Shown piece after piece: positions 50,315 through 58,330 of a DNA stretch of 64,000 nt. The DNA is from Hirsutella rhossiliensis (Eukaryota; Ascomycota; Sordariomycetes; Hypocreales; Ophiocordycipitaceae): NCBI RefSeq assembly GCF_020360975.1, contig NW_025408671.1, forward strand, positions 4,836,001 to 4,900,000, given 5' to 3'. The notes beneath the pieces were generated by a model that was given only the letters and a program-made list of their open reading frames with translations, did no database searches and was not told where the DNA came from. Numbering within the stretch: position 1 is the stretch's first letter; the number at the start of each line of letters is the position of its first letter. A program made the translations under genes and the position numbers.

Positions 50315-50807
50315 GTAGGTCACCTGAAGGATCAAGGGAGGGCCACCTGAAGGATCATTATGAGGCCATGTATTGGGGACCCATAAAGACCTCACGTATG
50401 GGGCCAGTTTGGTGCCTATGTAAGTCACCTGAGGGTCCCTCTGACTACGGCATAAATAGGGCCCTGTGGCCGATTCTTTCTAGCTAGATCATGCATCTTT
50501 ATCCCTTCTTGTGCTGCCCCTACCTCATGAGTACCAGAATAACAGTCCATCGACAGATACCTAGAAGCTCACAGGAGCCTGGATGGCTGGGAGCTATATA
50601 GGGCTCCAATGCCAGTATCCACCGAAACTCTGTCCCGTACTCATCCTCCATCTCGAGAAAACAATTGAGGACAAGGCAAATATCGGCGATCCGTCTCCCC
50701 GTCTTTCTCGCGGTGACAGTCCGACTTGATTATGGCCCGTTCATGTAAGCCACAGTGATCCGAAGTTCCCAGCCCCTCACCGAGACGAAAGTCCGTACAG
50801 TTGGCAC
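50315..50807. other. Intergenic, start of the non-RIP island
   Basis: Composition becomes ordinary here. A 16-bp motif, YCACCTGARGGnTC, occurs at 50319-50334, 50342-50357 and 50424-50439, and an ATAAATA box is at about 50452-50458. No convincing reading frame; minus-strand open frames between 50641 and 50954 overlap the palindrome array and are not supported. Confidence 0.5.
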
Positions 50808-50942
50808 GACCACAAGATTGTAGTCCCTGCACTTGTGACATGAACCACAACTGTGTGGTCGTGGCACAATGCCCTCAAGACCGCAATTTTGTGGTCCCTG
50901 TCTCACAATGCTTATCGCCCAGCCACGAAGTTGCGGTCCCTG
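50808..50942. repeat. Array of four imperfect palindromes upstream of the FTA2-like gene
   Basis: Units at 50808-50829, 50842-50860, 50879-50900 and 50921-50942 share the plan GACCRCAAnnnTGYGGTCCCTG, an inverted repeat with a 6-8 bp arm. They are spaced 34-42 bp apart, and two are followed by CACAATGC. The same plan recurs at 54611-54856. They lie 180-320 bp before the start codon at 51125, so a role as binding sites is possible but unproven. Confidence 0.7.
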
Positions 50943-51124
50943 TCTATGCAGCACAGGCGTGGGGTCTGTGTTAGCCCCCCACCCAGGATGAGTGGGCCGC
51001 GTTGGCGCAATTACTAAGCCAAACCTGAGGGGGCGGACCTACAATTTGCCGATGAGTCAACTCCAAAAGCGAGACCGAATTGCAGAGCCAGCCTCCCTTC
51101 ACCACTACGAACTCCATTCGTGCA

Positions 51125-52054
51125 ATGTCGTTATCGGAACGTATACGCTGGCGGCCCCCCGGAAAAAGCCCATTGGTGTCGGCCTTCGAGAAAAGATGTC
51201 GAAAGGCGAAGCAGCAGCGATTCCTCGACGAGAGATTGATGGACGAGCGCGAAATCACTTGCACCTGGTCAGACTTCAGGCGCCCTATGCTGAGGCGGTG
51301 TAATCTACAAGACAACCTGACCTTCATCGATCTAGTTGGCTATGGGCTGGATGGCATCGTGTGGAAAGTGGAAATCGACAATCGTATCGCGGCCCTCAAA
51401 GTAGTAAGTTCTACACTGCGCTCAACACAACCGTTGGCTCATGTTGGACAGTTCTGGGACACTGAGGCTCCGGAAGACACCCGATATTGGGCGATGCAAC
51501 GGGAGTGCCAGAATGCGTCTCTCCTTCAGATGATACACTTCGCAACCGAGCATTACCCCAACTCAATCTGGCTTAAGCCGAACCCGAGAACATTTTCCGA
51601 TGCCGTACGCAATCTACACGCGTTTTCTAACGAGGGCCGTCAGCAAAAACTGTTTCGAGACGTGCCAGGCGCTGTCAATAATACCAATACTCCACGGACG
51701 AGGAAATGCTTTGGGTGGACGACCGTCAGGGGCGAGGACCTCTGCGCCTTGCGCCCAGATGCGCGCCCCCCCGAAGTGAAGATGGATGGCCTTGCGCGTG
51801 GGATCTCACCAACCGAGTCATATTACGCCGTCCTTTATGAATTTCTACCCGATAATTCCTGCGCTCTCGCTGCAGACGTACTGCAATCTCAGTTAGACTT
51901 CTTTTGGCTCAGTGGATTCTGCATGGTCCCGCTGCGTTCGGAGAACTGGAAGGGCCCTGGAATTTTGTTGGATCTTGCGGACCTCATATGTCCCTGGCAA
52001 GCTGGATGGTTCTCCTCACTATACAGGCGACGACAAGCAGAAGAGATAATATAG
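51125..52054 (+). CDS. FTA2-like protein (kinase-fold-like, Sim4 kinetochore FTA2 family)
   Basis: The mature protein is about 293 residues after removal of a 48-bp intron (51404-51451, GTAAGT...ACAG, phase 0). Without splicing the frame stays open but gains 16 alien residues inside the conserved start. It looks like the fungal family annotated as kinetochore Sim4 complex subunit FTA2: a glycine-rich loop GYGLDGIVWKVEI and the Lys strand AALKVF (after splicing), RECQNASLLQMI (alphaC-like), PRTRKCFGWTT, a YYAVLYEFLPD strand, and the end LDFFWLSGFCMVPLRSENW ... ILLDLADLICPW. The kinase HRD and DFG motifs are absent, so catalysis is doubtful. The first in-frame ATG is 51125; the frame extends upstream only through non-ATG codons. 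A true kinetochore role is uncertain because this family is often multicopy in Pezizomycotina. It reads alone, upstream of a zinc-finger gene on the same strand. Confidence 0.75.
   Translation: MSLSERIRWRPPGKSPLVSAFEKRCRKAKQQRFLDERLMDEREITCTWSDFRRPMLRRCNLQDNLTFIDLVGYGLDGIVWKVEIDNRIAALKVVSSTLRSTQPLAHVGQFWDTEAPEDTRYWAMQRECQNASLLQMIHFATEHYPNSIWLKPNPRTFSDAVRNLHAFSNEGRQQKLFRDVPGAVNNTNTPRTRKCFGWTTVRGEDLCALRPDARPPEVKMDGLARGISPTESYYAVLYEFLPDNSCALAADVLQSQLDFFWLSGFCMVPLRSENWKGPGILLDLADLICPWQAGWFSSLYRRRQAEEII
51404..51451 (+). other. 48-bp intron in the FTA2-like gene
   Basis: The 5' site is GTAAGT after codon GTA and the 3' site is GGACAG. Splicing joins AALKV to FWDTEAPED, restoring the usual ALKVF junction of the family. 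The length is divisible by 3, so the intron is invisible to simple ORF calling. Confidence 0.75.
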
Positions 52055-52637
52055 TATTGCTTATCTATAACAGCACTTTGTAGGACAAGCTGTCCTGAGA
52101 GCAACTAGCGACTACCACTTGTATTTCTCGCTTCGATTCTAGGGGATGTCGTTGCCGTTGCCGTTGCCGTCGCCGTTGCTGCGTTTGTCAGTGCTGGTAG
52201 AACAGTGTGTGGATGGCACCTCAGTTGTGACACACCTCTCCGAAAAGGTTCATTTCTTCTTTCCGAGGCAAGTTGGGCATGTAATGCCGTTGACGGTCCC
52301 TTCGCCTCCGCAAGTCTCGCACCCTTCCATGTTTGCTGCAGCACAATAGACTTTGTAGATGATGTTGCGCGGTCGGGAAATGTTGGGTGTGTGCCAGCGC
52401 CAGTGGCAAGGCAGCCCAGTATTTAAACGGATGATCTGCAGGGCAAAAAGTGTTGCTGCCCAGCCTTCAGTAACGTTACTGGATGCTGATTGGCGCTCGG
52501 CGTTAAGAGATATGGACCCAGACAAGCGCACGTGTTAGCGTCACCAGACAATTTCCCGCCGTTGCACAGTCAAAAAGGTGGTCCATTCCTGGCAAAGACT
52601 TCAAGTGCATTCATCCTCAATACACAGGTGTATCCCT
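52055..52637. other. Intergenic region between the FTA2-like and zinc-finger genes
   Basis: Contains a GTTGCC hexamer microsatellite (about 52149-52182), a TATTTAAA box near 52420-52427 and an inverted CCAAT (ATTGG) near 52488. Either strand could use them. The only gene candidate is the short minus-strand CxxCxG peptide listed separately. Confidence 0.5.
52250..52330 (-). CDS. Possible 26-residue peptide with two CxxCxG-type motifs
   Basis: From an ATG in good context (AAACATGG) the minus strand encodes MEGCETCGGEGTVNGITCPT and a short CLG-Lys tail: CETCGGEG and CPTCLG resemble half of a DnaJ-type zinc-binding repeat (CxxCxGxG ... CxxCxG). The frame upstream of the ATG is open for about 67 more codons without family resemblance. 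The peptide may be a real mini-gene, the last exon of a spliced gene, or chance; the regular Cys spacing is the only support. An upstream CCAAT (minus orientation) and a TTTAAATA box fit transcription in this direction. Confidence 0.3.
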   Translation of the reverse strand: MEGCETCGGEGTVNGITCPTCLGKKK

Positions 52638-53643
52638 ATGTGCCCGACCACCGTGAACCGTCCACAATGTACTTGTTCGGCCTCCTTTGAGACGGAGGAT
52701 GATCTGCAGAGGCACCTCGATGAAAACATAGAGCAAGAACGGGTCCGTTCCCCCAAAACCCCATAATATCATGACTGACACAATACCGCTGGCAGTTTCG
52801 CGTCCAGTGGATACAATGGTTGGAAACCGAAGTGCGGAGATATCGCTCTCATGGAAGAGTAACAGACAATGAACCATCCGATGAAAGCAATCTTCGGCCC
52901 AGTGACAGTCGCAGTAACATACTTCGAACTATGGAACCGAGCACTTCAGCCGAGCTTCGTTGTCCGTCTTGCGAACGAACAAAGCCATTCATTACAAGGC
53001 AGAAGCTTCGGCTGCATTACGAACAACGTATCCTCCACCATCTCTTGGGCAACAGATACGAGACTGACCTTGGATATATGCAGATGTTCCTTGCCACGAG
53101 GTTTGCGTATGCTGTACAAGGCTTTTTAGGTCGGTTCGAGAAGTTCGAAGGCACACCGAGACATGTACCGACGACAATAAGAGAAAGACGGCATACATGA
53201 AGCAAACAAGCGACCAACTTCGCGAACTAGCGGACGAGCAACTTGATATTGCGCTGAGGAAAAGAGCCAGAAAACGAGCACTGCATGAGTCTGACATGGA
53301 TACTGAGGCGTCGCAACCACAATTCAAGGCCCGCAGACCTAATTCAGGATTAGAACGCGAGAAACGACTCGAACGAAGCAAAAGGGGCTCGGCAGAGATG
53401 CTGTCCACATTTGACGCGCCCGCAGACAGTACAACAACCCATACAACAAATCTGGACACCCTGCAGGACCAGCAACAAGCATTGGAGAATTCGACTGGCC
53501 AGATTACCGCTTTGGACTCGGTGGAAGACTTTGATGCGCCGCTGATGCAAATTATGAACGGAGTCCCGTTGCTTGTCGGCCAGTGGGAAGTGGAGGCACA
53601 GCACGGTAGCGTGATTTCAGGTAACGATGCGTCTGCCTACTAG
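52638..53643 (+). CDS. C2H2-type zinc-finger protein, three exons
   Basis: Three open frames join into one 298-residue protein by two GT-AG introns: exons 52638-52742, 52796-53027 and 53084-53643. Both joins restore the frame exactly. Intron 2 has a CTGAC branch site. The protein has three Cys/His units: near residues 11-29 (CTCSASF...DLQRHLDE), about 82-105 (CPSCERTKPF...KLRLHYEQH), and about 109-129 (CVCCTRLFRS...RRHTETC). A Lys/Arg-rich segment (KRARKRALH) that may be a nuclear signal and an acidic, Gln-rich tail follow. The unspliced frames stop immediately after each exon, and the middle finger's last His is created by splicing. Likely a nuclear DNA- or protein-binding factor; targets unknown. 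The 5' site GTCCGT of intron 1 is weak, so the N-terminus is the least certain part. Confidence 0.65.
52743..52795 (+). other. Intron 1 of the zinc-finger gene
   Basis: 53 bp, GTCCGT ... GGCAG, phase 0, with a CTGAC branch-like box about 24 bp before the end. The weak 5' site lowers confidence. Confidence 0.5.
53028..53083 (+). other. Intron 2 of the zinc-finger gene
   Basis: 56 bp, GTATCC ... ATGCAG, branch CTGAC at about 53065-53070. It changes the reading frame into that of the long 3' exon and creates a His codon across the junction. Confidence 0.75.
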
Positions 53644-53915
53644 CTTTTCTGATGTCTTCCCCTTCTGTCTGGTTATTGGGTTCCTGAAACTTGGAAGTTC
53701 AACGTGATTTGCGCGCTTTTTCTCTCAATACTCGCCACCTTCTCTGCAAGCGCCGCAGAATGCGGAATGATTATCTTGGCCCATCTCGCCACTACCTCCT
53801 CCGTTGCAAATAGGAATGTGATCGCGTATCCGCTCTTGATTTCGAACGCTAATCGGGCGTCCGCTATTACTCTTTAATTTATTAGCGTGAACAATCTTGC
53901 GGGTACCTGGGTGAC
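53644..53915. other. Convergent 3' region
   Basis: The zinc-finger gene and the minus-strand gene converge here. An AT-rich stretch near 53870-53885 could serve 3' end formation. Nothing else is seen. Confidence 0.5.
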
Positions 53916-54512
53916 CTACAAACCTCCATCCGGAAAGTTCCTATGGTCTGGTTCACAGCCGACGCGATCCAATTCTGACGATGGGACCTCATACACGGAC
54001 CTCAACCCCTTCGTAGTACTCAGGCTATGCAGGTGCGATCCCCCATAATAATCAACCTGCGAACCTTTGGACCATACCTGGACCACGAACACTCGTCGAC
54101 CTGCCTCTCGTCCCCCACGTCTGAAGCATTCGATATGGCTGGCGTTCTCTCCGTATCTGAGCCAGTGGCCGAGGACACATGCTTCGAGCGAGGATTCTAG
54201 TATGGACTGGATGCGCTGCAGCGGCTTAGCTTCTGCAACCAAAAGTGCGTTTGTTTCGCTTACTGGATCGAATGCAAAGTCGGCGCAGAAATCCAACCCG
54301 TACTCCGAATAGTAAGGGAACTTCCTCCTTTCCATCTCTGATACACGATTGCCTGCAGATACATCTTCCCAGCAATAGTACCCGTCCTCTAGCAGAGACT
54401 GTTCTGTCGCCTCTTGAGACAACTGGGACAGCGCCATGACGTTGGACATGAAGATGCCGACAAGGTCAGTGAGGGGTTGCCTGAACATGGAAGATGGCGC
54501 ACGGAAAAACAT
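53916..54512 (-). CDS. Unknown protein with D...ExK motif (PD-(D/E)XK-like?)
   Basis: 198 residues from the first in-frame ATG (54512); codons before it (to 54527) start with GTG and are not a eukaryotic start. No family is recognised with confidence. The middle reads EYGLDFCADFAFDP (about residues 75-88) then LLVAEAKPLQRIQS (about 94-108): an acidic residue on one strand and E-x-K on the next, as in PD-(D/E)XK nuclease-like folds, followed by a helix. After it comes VFVVQVWSKG, a beta-strand candidate. There is no signal peptide or membrane segment. It shares a 488-bp divergent promoter region holding palindromes with the 441-residue gene on the plus strand. A short missing first exon is possible. 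Confidence 0.5.
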   Translation of the reverse strand: MFFRAPSSMFRQPLTDLVGIFMSNVMALSQLSQEATEQSLLEDGYYCWEDVSAGNRVSEMERRKFPYYSEYGLDFCADFAFDPVSETNALLVAEAKPLQRIQSILESSLEACVLGHWLRYGENASHIECFRRGGREAGRRVFVVQVWSKGSQVDYYGGSHLHSLSTTKGLRSVYEVPSSELDRVGCEPDHRNFPDGGL

Positions 54513-54610
54513 CTCGGCCGATACCACCGTCGTCGCTTACCGACGGCATGCGCTTCTGGCACTCTGAAGGGTATGGAGCGAATCATGCTGTGCCCCACAA
54601 TTGACGTGCA

Positions 54611-54856
54611 GACCACAGTTGTGTGGTCACTTGACAGGCATTCAGTCAAGACCGCAGACTTGCGGTTCTTGCATCGGCGTGGCTTAAACGCGTGCTGCAT
54701 ACTCCAAGAACCACAACACTGCGGTCCTGCAGGCAGTTCACATTCAGTCACTAATGCTGGGTATGTACAGTATGCCGTGCCGCATAGCACAGTGGCTCTA
54801 GGGACGGAGTCACATTCAGGTGCTCAAAGGTCAAGCACCACAACTCAGTGGCTTTG
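54611..54856. repeat. Second array of imperfect palindromes
   Basis: Units at 54611-54630 (GACCACAGTTGTGTGGTCAC, near perfect), 54650-54671, 54708-54729, and more divergent ones at 54779-54799 and 54835-54856. Same plan as at 50808-50942: (R)ACCRCA...TGYGGTYC. Confidence 0.65.
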
Positions 54857-54900
54857 CACGCAGGTGACACTGGGGACCATTTGTGTCAGGATACAAACGC

Positions 54901-54908
54901 TATAAATA
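54901..54908 (+). promoter_or_regulatory. TATA box of the 441-residue gene
   Basis: TATAAATA, about 95 bp upstream of ATG 55001, leaving a plausible 5' leader of 60-70 bp. Confidence 0.6.
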
Positions 54909-55000
54909 CAAGTATCGTAGAAGCACGCGACAAGAGCCATACTCACGTAATTGTATTGGTTGCAACGGATAGGTTCTATCACCAAAGGGCTAAACCCGCG

Positions 55001-56326
55001 ATGCCTCAAACCATTCTCGACGTTCTAGTGAAGCCGAATCCTAGCCTGGACTCGCGCTCCGTTCCTGCTGGTTCGAACACATATGGTAACGATTGGATAC
55101 CAGTGACGGACTGGCAACCGTGGGTGGACTTCACTTACGACAATTTGCTGTCCATCTTCCGGCAGCCGCTCAATTCAACCTGGAGAGCCCCTCCCCCAAC
55201 TGTTGATATGACTGCTGGTTTCGACTCACATATCTGTGACGAGAGAAGTTTAGACTTCTTCTTAGTCAAGTATATGTGGCCCTATGTCAATGCAGCACTC
55301 AGGGAAGCCAACTATATCCTTGAATGGGGAAGGGAAGCGTTTTACCTCGGTACAGGAAGCTGGTGCCATGGCGACGGTTCGCCAGACTGGTCCTTGGTGT
55401 CCAGCCTGAGGAAGTCCGAGGGGAGGTTCTGGAACTTGCTCCCGGGAGACACGAAGCTCTCAGCTAAATGGAGGCCAGACATGGAACAGTCACCCAATGC
55501 GACCGAGCGACAGCAGTGGACATTGCCTTTGTCTCAAGTCAACACATACGCCGCCGAGAGCGCATGTCGCTATGGCTTCATCATAACAGACGAAGAGCTC
55601 GTGGTGTTACGCTTCACAAGAGAAAGAGTTGGCGATGGACTGGCTTCAGCCCGCTCAACTAGGGGAACCCACCAGCGGTACGCATCTGGCGATACTGATT
55701 TATCTTCTGTCATGGAATCCATGTCCCTCGACTCTTTTGGCGCCCAATCCTATGCCGAAGACGATTTGGCGAATGCTGCAAATTCTGAGTTTCTGCCTCC
55801 AGAGTTCGCTATCATACCTCAAGGCGCACACGGCAGGGGCCGGCTTACTGTGAAGTTATCTCTTTTCTGTTTGTGCCTCATGGCAGCTGGCGAAAATGGC
55901 AGGGTCGGCTATGACTACCCTCCTTTGGATAGCTGGAGGCAGGAGAGCCGGCACAGGTTCGTCCACAATACGTCCGGCCGGGTTGCGACAATATTGCCAG
56001 CCAATGCAACACTTTGCGGCCTCCAAGAACCTCAGCAGGAGCCTCAGCAGGACTCGACCAGCGCAGGTCCCTCCAACTATCCCGCGAGCGAAACTGAAGA
56101 TGCAGAGACAGGACGAGACATGCAAACCAATCCATCTGCTCATTCCGAGTCGACGCGTAAGGCTACTCGAGTCGAAGTGAAAAAAAGAGATGGTTTGTTC
56201 TGCTTCTACGACAAGAAAAAGAAGCTAAGGAAGACGAGGAGGTCGGAATGGACCCGCAACCAGGATCCCCATGGTTGGATATATCAAGGAGAGAAGTACG
56301 TTTATTTCACGGAACATCTACCGTGA
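55001..56326 (+). CDS. Fungal protein of unknown function with PD...DxK motif
   Basis: 441 residues from ATG 55001, the first true ATG; the open frame reaches back to 54848 only through a GTG. The N-terminal part has DFTYDNLLSIFRQPL and DERSLDFFLVKYMWPYVNAALREAN. The core reads PDWSLV (about residues 128-133), then LLPGDTKLSAKW (about 147-158): P-D, then D-T-K after about 20 residues, the signature spacing of PD-(D/E)XK nuclease-like folds. Then LPLSQVNTYAAESACRYGFIITDEELVVLRF follows in two pieces, which I associate with a widespread but uncharacterised Pezizomycotina family. The C-terminus has PQQEPQQ, a Ser/Thr/Glu-rich linker, and a basic end (KKKKLRKTRR) followed by GWIYQGEKYVYF. Function, partner and substrate are unknown; nuclease activity is not shown. 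Confidence 0.65.
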   Translation: MPQTILDVLVKPNPSLDSRSVPAGSNTYGNDWIPVTDWQPWVDFTYDNLLSIFRQPLNSTWRAPPPTVDMTAGFDSHICDERSLDFFLVKYMWPYVNAALREANYILEWGREAFYLGTGSWCHGDGSPDWSLVSSLRKSEGRFWNLLPGDTKLSAKWRPDMEQSPNATERQQWTLPLSQVNTYAAESACRYGFIITDEELVVLRFTRERVGDGLASARSTRGTHQRYASGDTDLSSVMESMSLDSFGAQSYAEDDLANAANSEFLPPEFAIIPQGAHGRGRLTVKLSLFCLCLMAAGENGRVGYDYPPLDSWRQESRHRFVHNTSGRVATILPANATLCGLQEPQQEPQQDSTSAGPSNYPASETEDAETGRDMQTNPSAHSESTRKATRVEVKKRDGLFCFYDKKKKLRKTRRSEWTRNQDPHGWIYQGEKYVYFTEHLP

Positions 56327-56750
56327 GCGCATCAATATCTGTCGCTCCCAAGAGCCTGCTCAGTGCAGCGAATGGTGACTGCCGCAAACTCTTTTCGCCA
56401 ACGGCGCGTCCCTTGGATGCGGGCGACAACTGACGCTGTACGAGGGCATTCTGATTTGTTGCCTCGCCAGGGATTGAGTAGTTGTTGGTATATGTAGGCG
56501 ACTCCCCGATATAGGTCGGTGGGCAGCTAAGGCTGAGGTTATGGGTTGTGCCAATACAAGGTGCCTTTTTACTGTTCAGGACCTCTTTTGGGTTGGTTGA
56601 ACCCGCGAATGCTTGGCTATGCTGCTTCTGAGATCGCGCATAAGGACTTGGTTCGGATGGGCCGACTATCGCTAGACCACCCCAGTGCCAAAACGTTCAT
56701 ATCTATTGCGTGTTTCAATGTCTCAATGCGTCGGGCTTGAGCCGACGGCC
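56327..56750. other. Intergenic
   Basis: No gene, repeat or promoter element that I can support. It separates the 441-residue gene from a transposase pseudogene; the pogo element's left inverted repeat should lie here but was not found. Confidence 0.5.
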
Positions 56751-58330
56751 ATGTTAAGGGCTGTGGAGCTAGTTATAGATTCTCGCGATGCCCTCGCACA
56801 AGGGCGGCGCCGTCAGACGCGCCGCGCGCTCCCGAACGCAGTCACAATACGGCAGGCGGCTCAGATCTTCGGTGTACCGAGCTCTACGGTACAAGACGGC
56901 GTCAAGCGGCATCTACGATAGCTTTAGGGTCGCGTTCGAAGCCGTGGCCGGCCAAGGCTGCTCTCAGACGACGAAGATGATGCCATGGCCGCCTGTGTGA
57001 TATGGCTATAACGCTCTAGCTTCCCAGCGAGCAAGATATAGGTTAGATCGGCCGCTCTAACGCTCCTTCAGCGCCGTAACCCTAACGCGAAGCCACTAAG
57101 CCAAAACTAGTATCGTCGTTAGCTTTAGGACCACCTAGAGCTTCGAACTATATATTTAAAGGCCGTAGAGAAGTCTAGGAAGGTATTTGAGGCCAACGAT
57201 GTGTCATACGTCGAGAAGCTCTTCTTAAGGCTTAAGGAGATCGTTAGCTCGTACGGAATCGGCCCCTTAGAGGTCTAGAACGAAGACGAGTGCGGCATCC
57301 GTATTAGAAGCCCACGAGAACGCATTCACGTCGTTATAGTGCATACAACGCGTCATCAACACCCTTAAGTCTCTGACCTAGGGAATCGCGAGTCTTATAC
57401 GCTTATTGCCACTGCCAACGCGGTTAGGGACACGATCCCGCCTTGGCTGGTGTTCAAGACCTTCCCTTGCGAGTCTTAGGCCGAGATCAACGCCCCCGAC
57501 GATATACGATTCGCACGATCCGACATAGGCTTTAGCAATAGCGAAATAACGTTTAATTAGATATACTAATTTAATATATAGTCTTAGAAGCGGTCTGCCC
57601 GTGCCTAACGCACCGGAAAGACCCTCGAGGAGTGGTTTGGTGTAGATAAGTGGTATATAGAGCCCGAATATCCCTTCCTCGAGGCGGAGCCACGCCCTTT
57701 CCCGGAAAACAAGCGAATTCATCGTCTTCTCGTCATCGAAGGCTTCACTTGGCATATAGGCCTCGATTTCATCCAATATTGCATCAAATTTAACATTATC
57801 GTCGCGGTGTTCCCTCCGCATCCAACGCTTAACCTTCAGCCGCTCGATGTAGGCGTTTTCCAGCCTTTTAAGCACGCACAGCAGACAATCTTACTTGAAT
57901 TGTCAATATCAAGACGCTCATTCACGGTGCTGCCTACTGCCTAATAGGCAGTCACACTAGCCAAGCTGCTGCCTGTGCTCTTAGTCTCTCTACTCATGTA
58001 TATAAGAGAGAGATATGTCTTTTATTTAGATAGAAACCAAGAGTCTTTCGTTGCCCGATTTATAGGGGATCTTCTTCCCGATCGTTGCTCAGTCACCCAC
58101 ACTGTCCGTGCATCCTGTTGTGTGACATGAATTCATCGAGTCAGGGAAGCTGAACTTCACGAGGCACGATTTCCTCGAGTCTTTCTGGGAAGGGTTCATA
58201 GAGGGCTTCGCAGCGTGTTATATCATAGGGGGCTTCGAAAAAAGGGCATCTACCCTCCCACAGAGCAGCCGGCAATGAAGAAGTCCGTGCCTAGACGGCC
58301 ACATACGTGTAATGAATAAAAAAAAGATTC
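56751..58330 (+). pseudogene. Pogo-type transposase pseudogene, split by a solo LTR
   Basis: The N-terminus has a Psq/CENP-B-type helix-turn-helix (AVTIRQAAQIFGVPSSTVQD, 56844-56905) before a TAG-type stop. The DDE core follows: NEDECGIRI near 57280-57305, TLIATANAV, IPPWLVFKTFP, EPEYPFLEAEPRPF, LLVIEGFTWHIGLDF near 57730-57765 (second Asp replaced by Glu), VAVFPPHPT, LQPLDVGVFQPFKHA near 57835-57875. After the 227-bp LTR the frame resumes with IESGKLNFTRHDFLESFWEG and GGFEK. Stops at former Trp/Gln codons (for example VxNEDE) show light RIP; a Gly to Trp change and lost frame show later decay. The minus-strand open frame 57378-57875 is its antisense shadow. Confidence 0.85.
57901..58127. repeat. 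Solo LTR, 227 bp, with target duplication TGAAT
   Basis: Starts TGTCAATATC and ends TTGTGTGACA, giving inverted ends TGTCA/TGACA. It is flanked by the 5-bp duplication TGAAT (57896-57900 and 58128-58132) and contains TATATAAG near 58000. Removing LTR plus one TGAAT joins the transposase frame exactly (ILLE-FIESGK). It is unrelated to the Copia LTRs elsewhere in the window and is hardly mutated, so it belongs to another, apparently un-RIPped family. Confidence 0.9.

Larger units (their letters stand above)
54513..55000. promoter_or_regulatory. Divergent intergenic region with palindromes and TATA box
   Basis: 488 bp between two divergently read genes. It carries the second palindrome array (54611-54856) and a TATA box (TATAAATA, 54901-54908) about 95 bp before the plus-strand ATG. 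The arrangement suggests shared control of both genes. This is inference from layout. Confidence 0.55.

Noticed and set aside
50808..50942. Palindromes as tRNA genes or a CRISPR-like array
   Set aside because: Units are too short and imperfect for tRNA, spacing and sequence vary, and CRISPR arrays do not occur in fungi.
51080..51124. Upstream extension of the FTA2-like frame
   Set aside because: It begins at a TTG codon; the first ATG is at 51125.
50641..51327. Several short frames on both strands upstream of the FTA2-like gene
   Set aside because: They overlap each other, lack ATG or motifs, and cross the palindrome array; the FTA2-like frame explains the coding signal on the right.
54389..54905. 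Open frames on both strands across the divergent region
   Set aside because: Non-ATG starts or no motifs; they cover palindromes and promoter elements.
54848..55000. Upstream extension of the 441-residue frame
   Set aside because: It begins at GTG and runs through the TATA box; the first ATG is at 55001.
51125..56326. Calling the island a spore-killer locus
   Set aside because: No single protein carries both domains, the resemblance is only motif spacing, and no killing or resistance gene is recognisable; kept as a hypothesis only.
57378..57875. 165-residue minus-strand open frame
   Set aside because: Antisense to the clearly recognisable pogo transposase core and starts at GTG.
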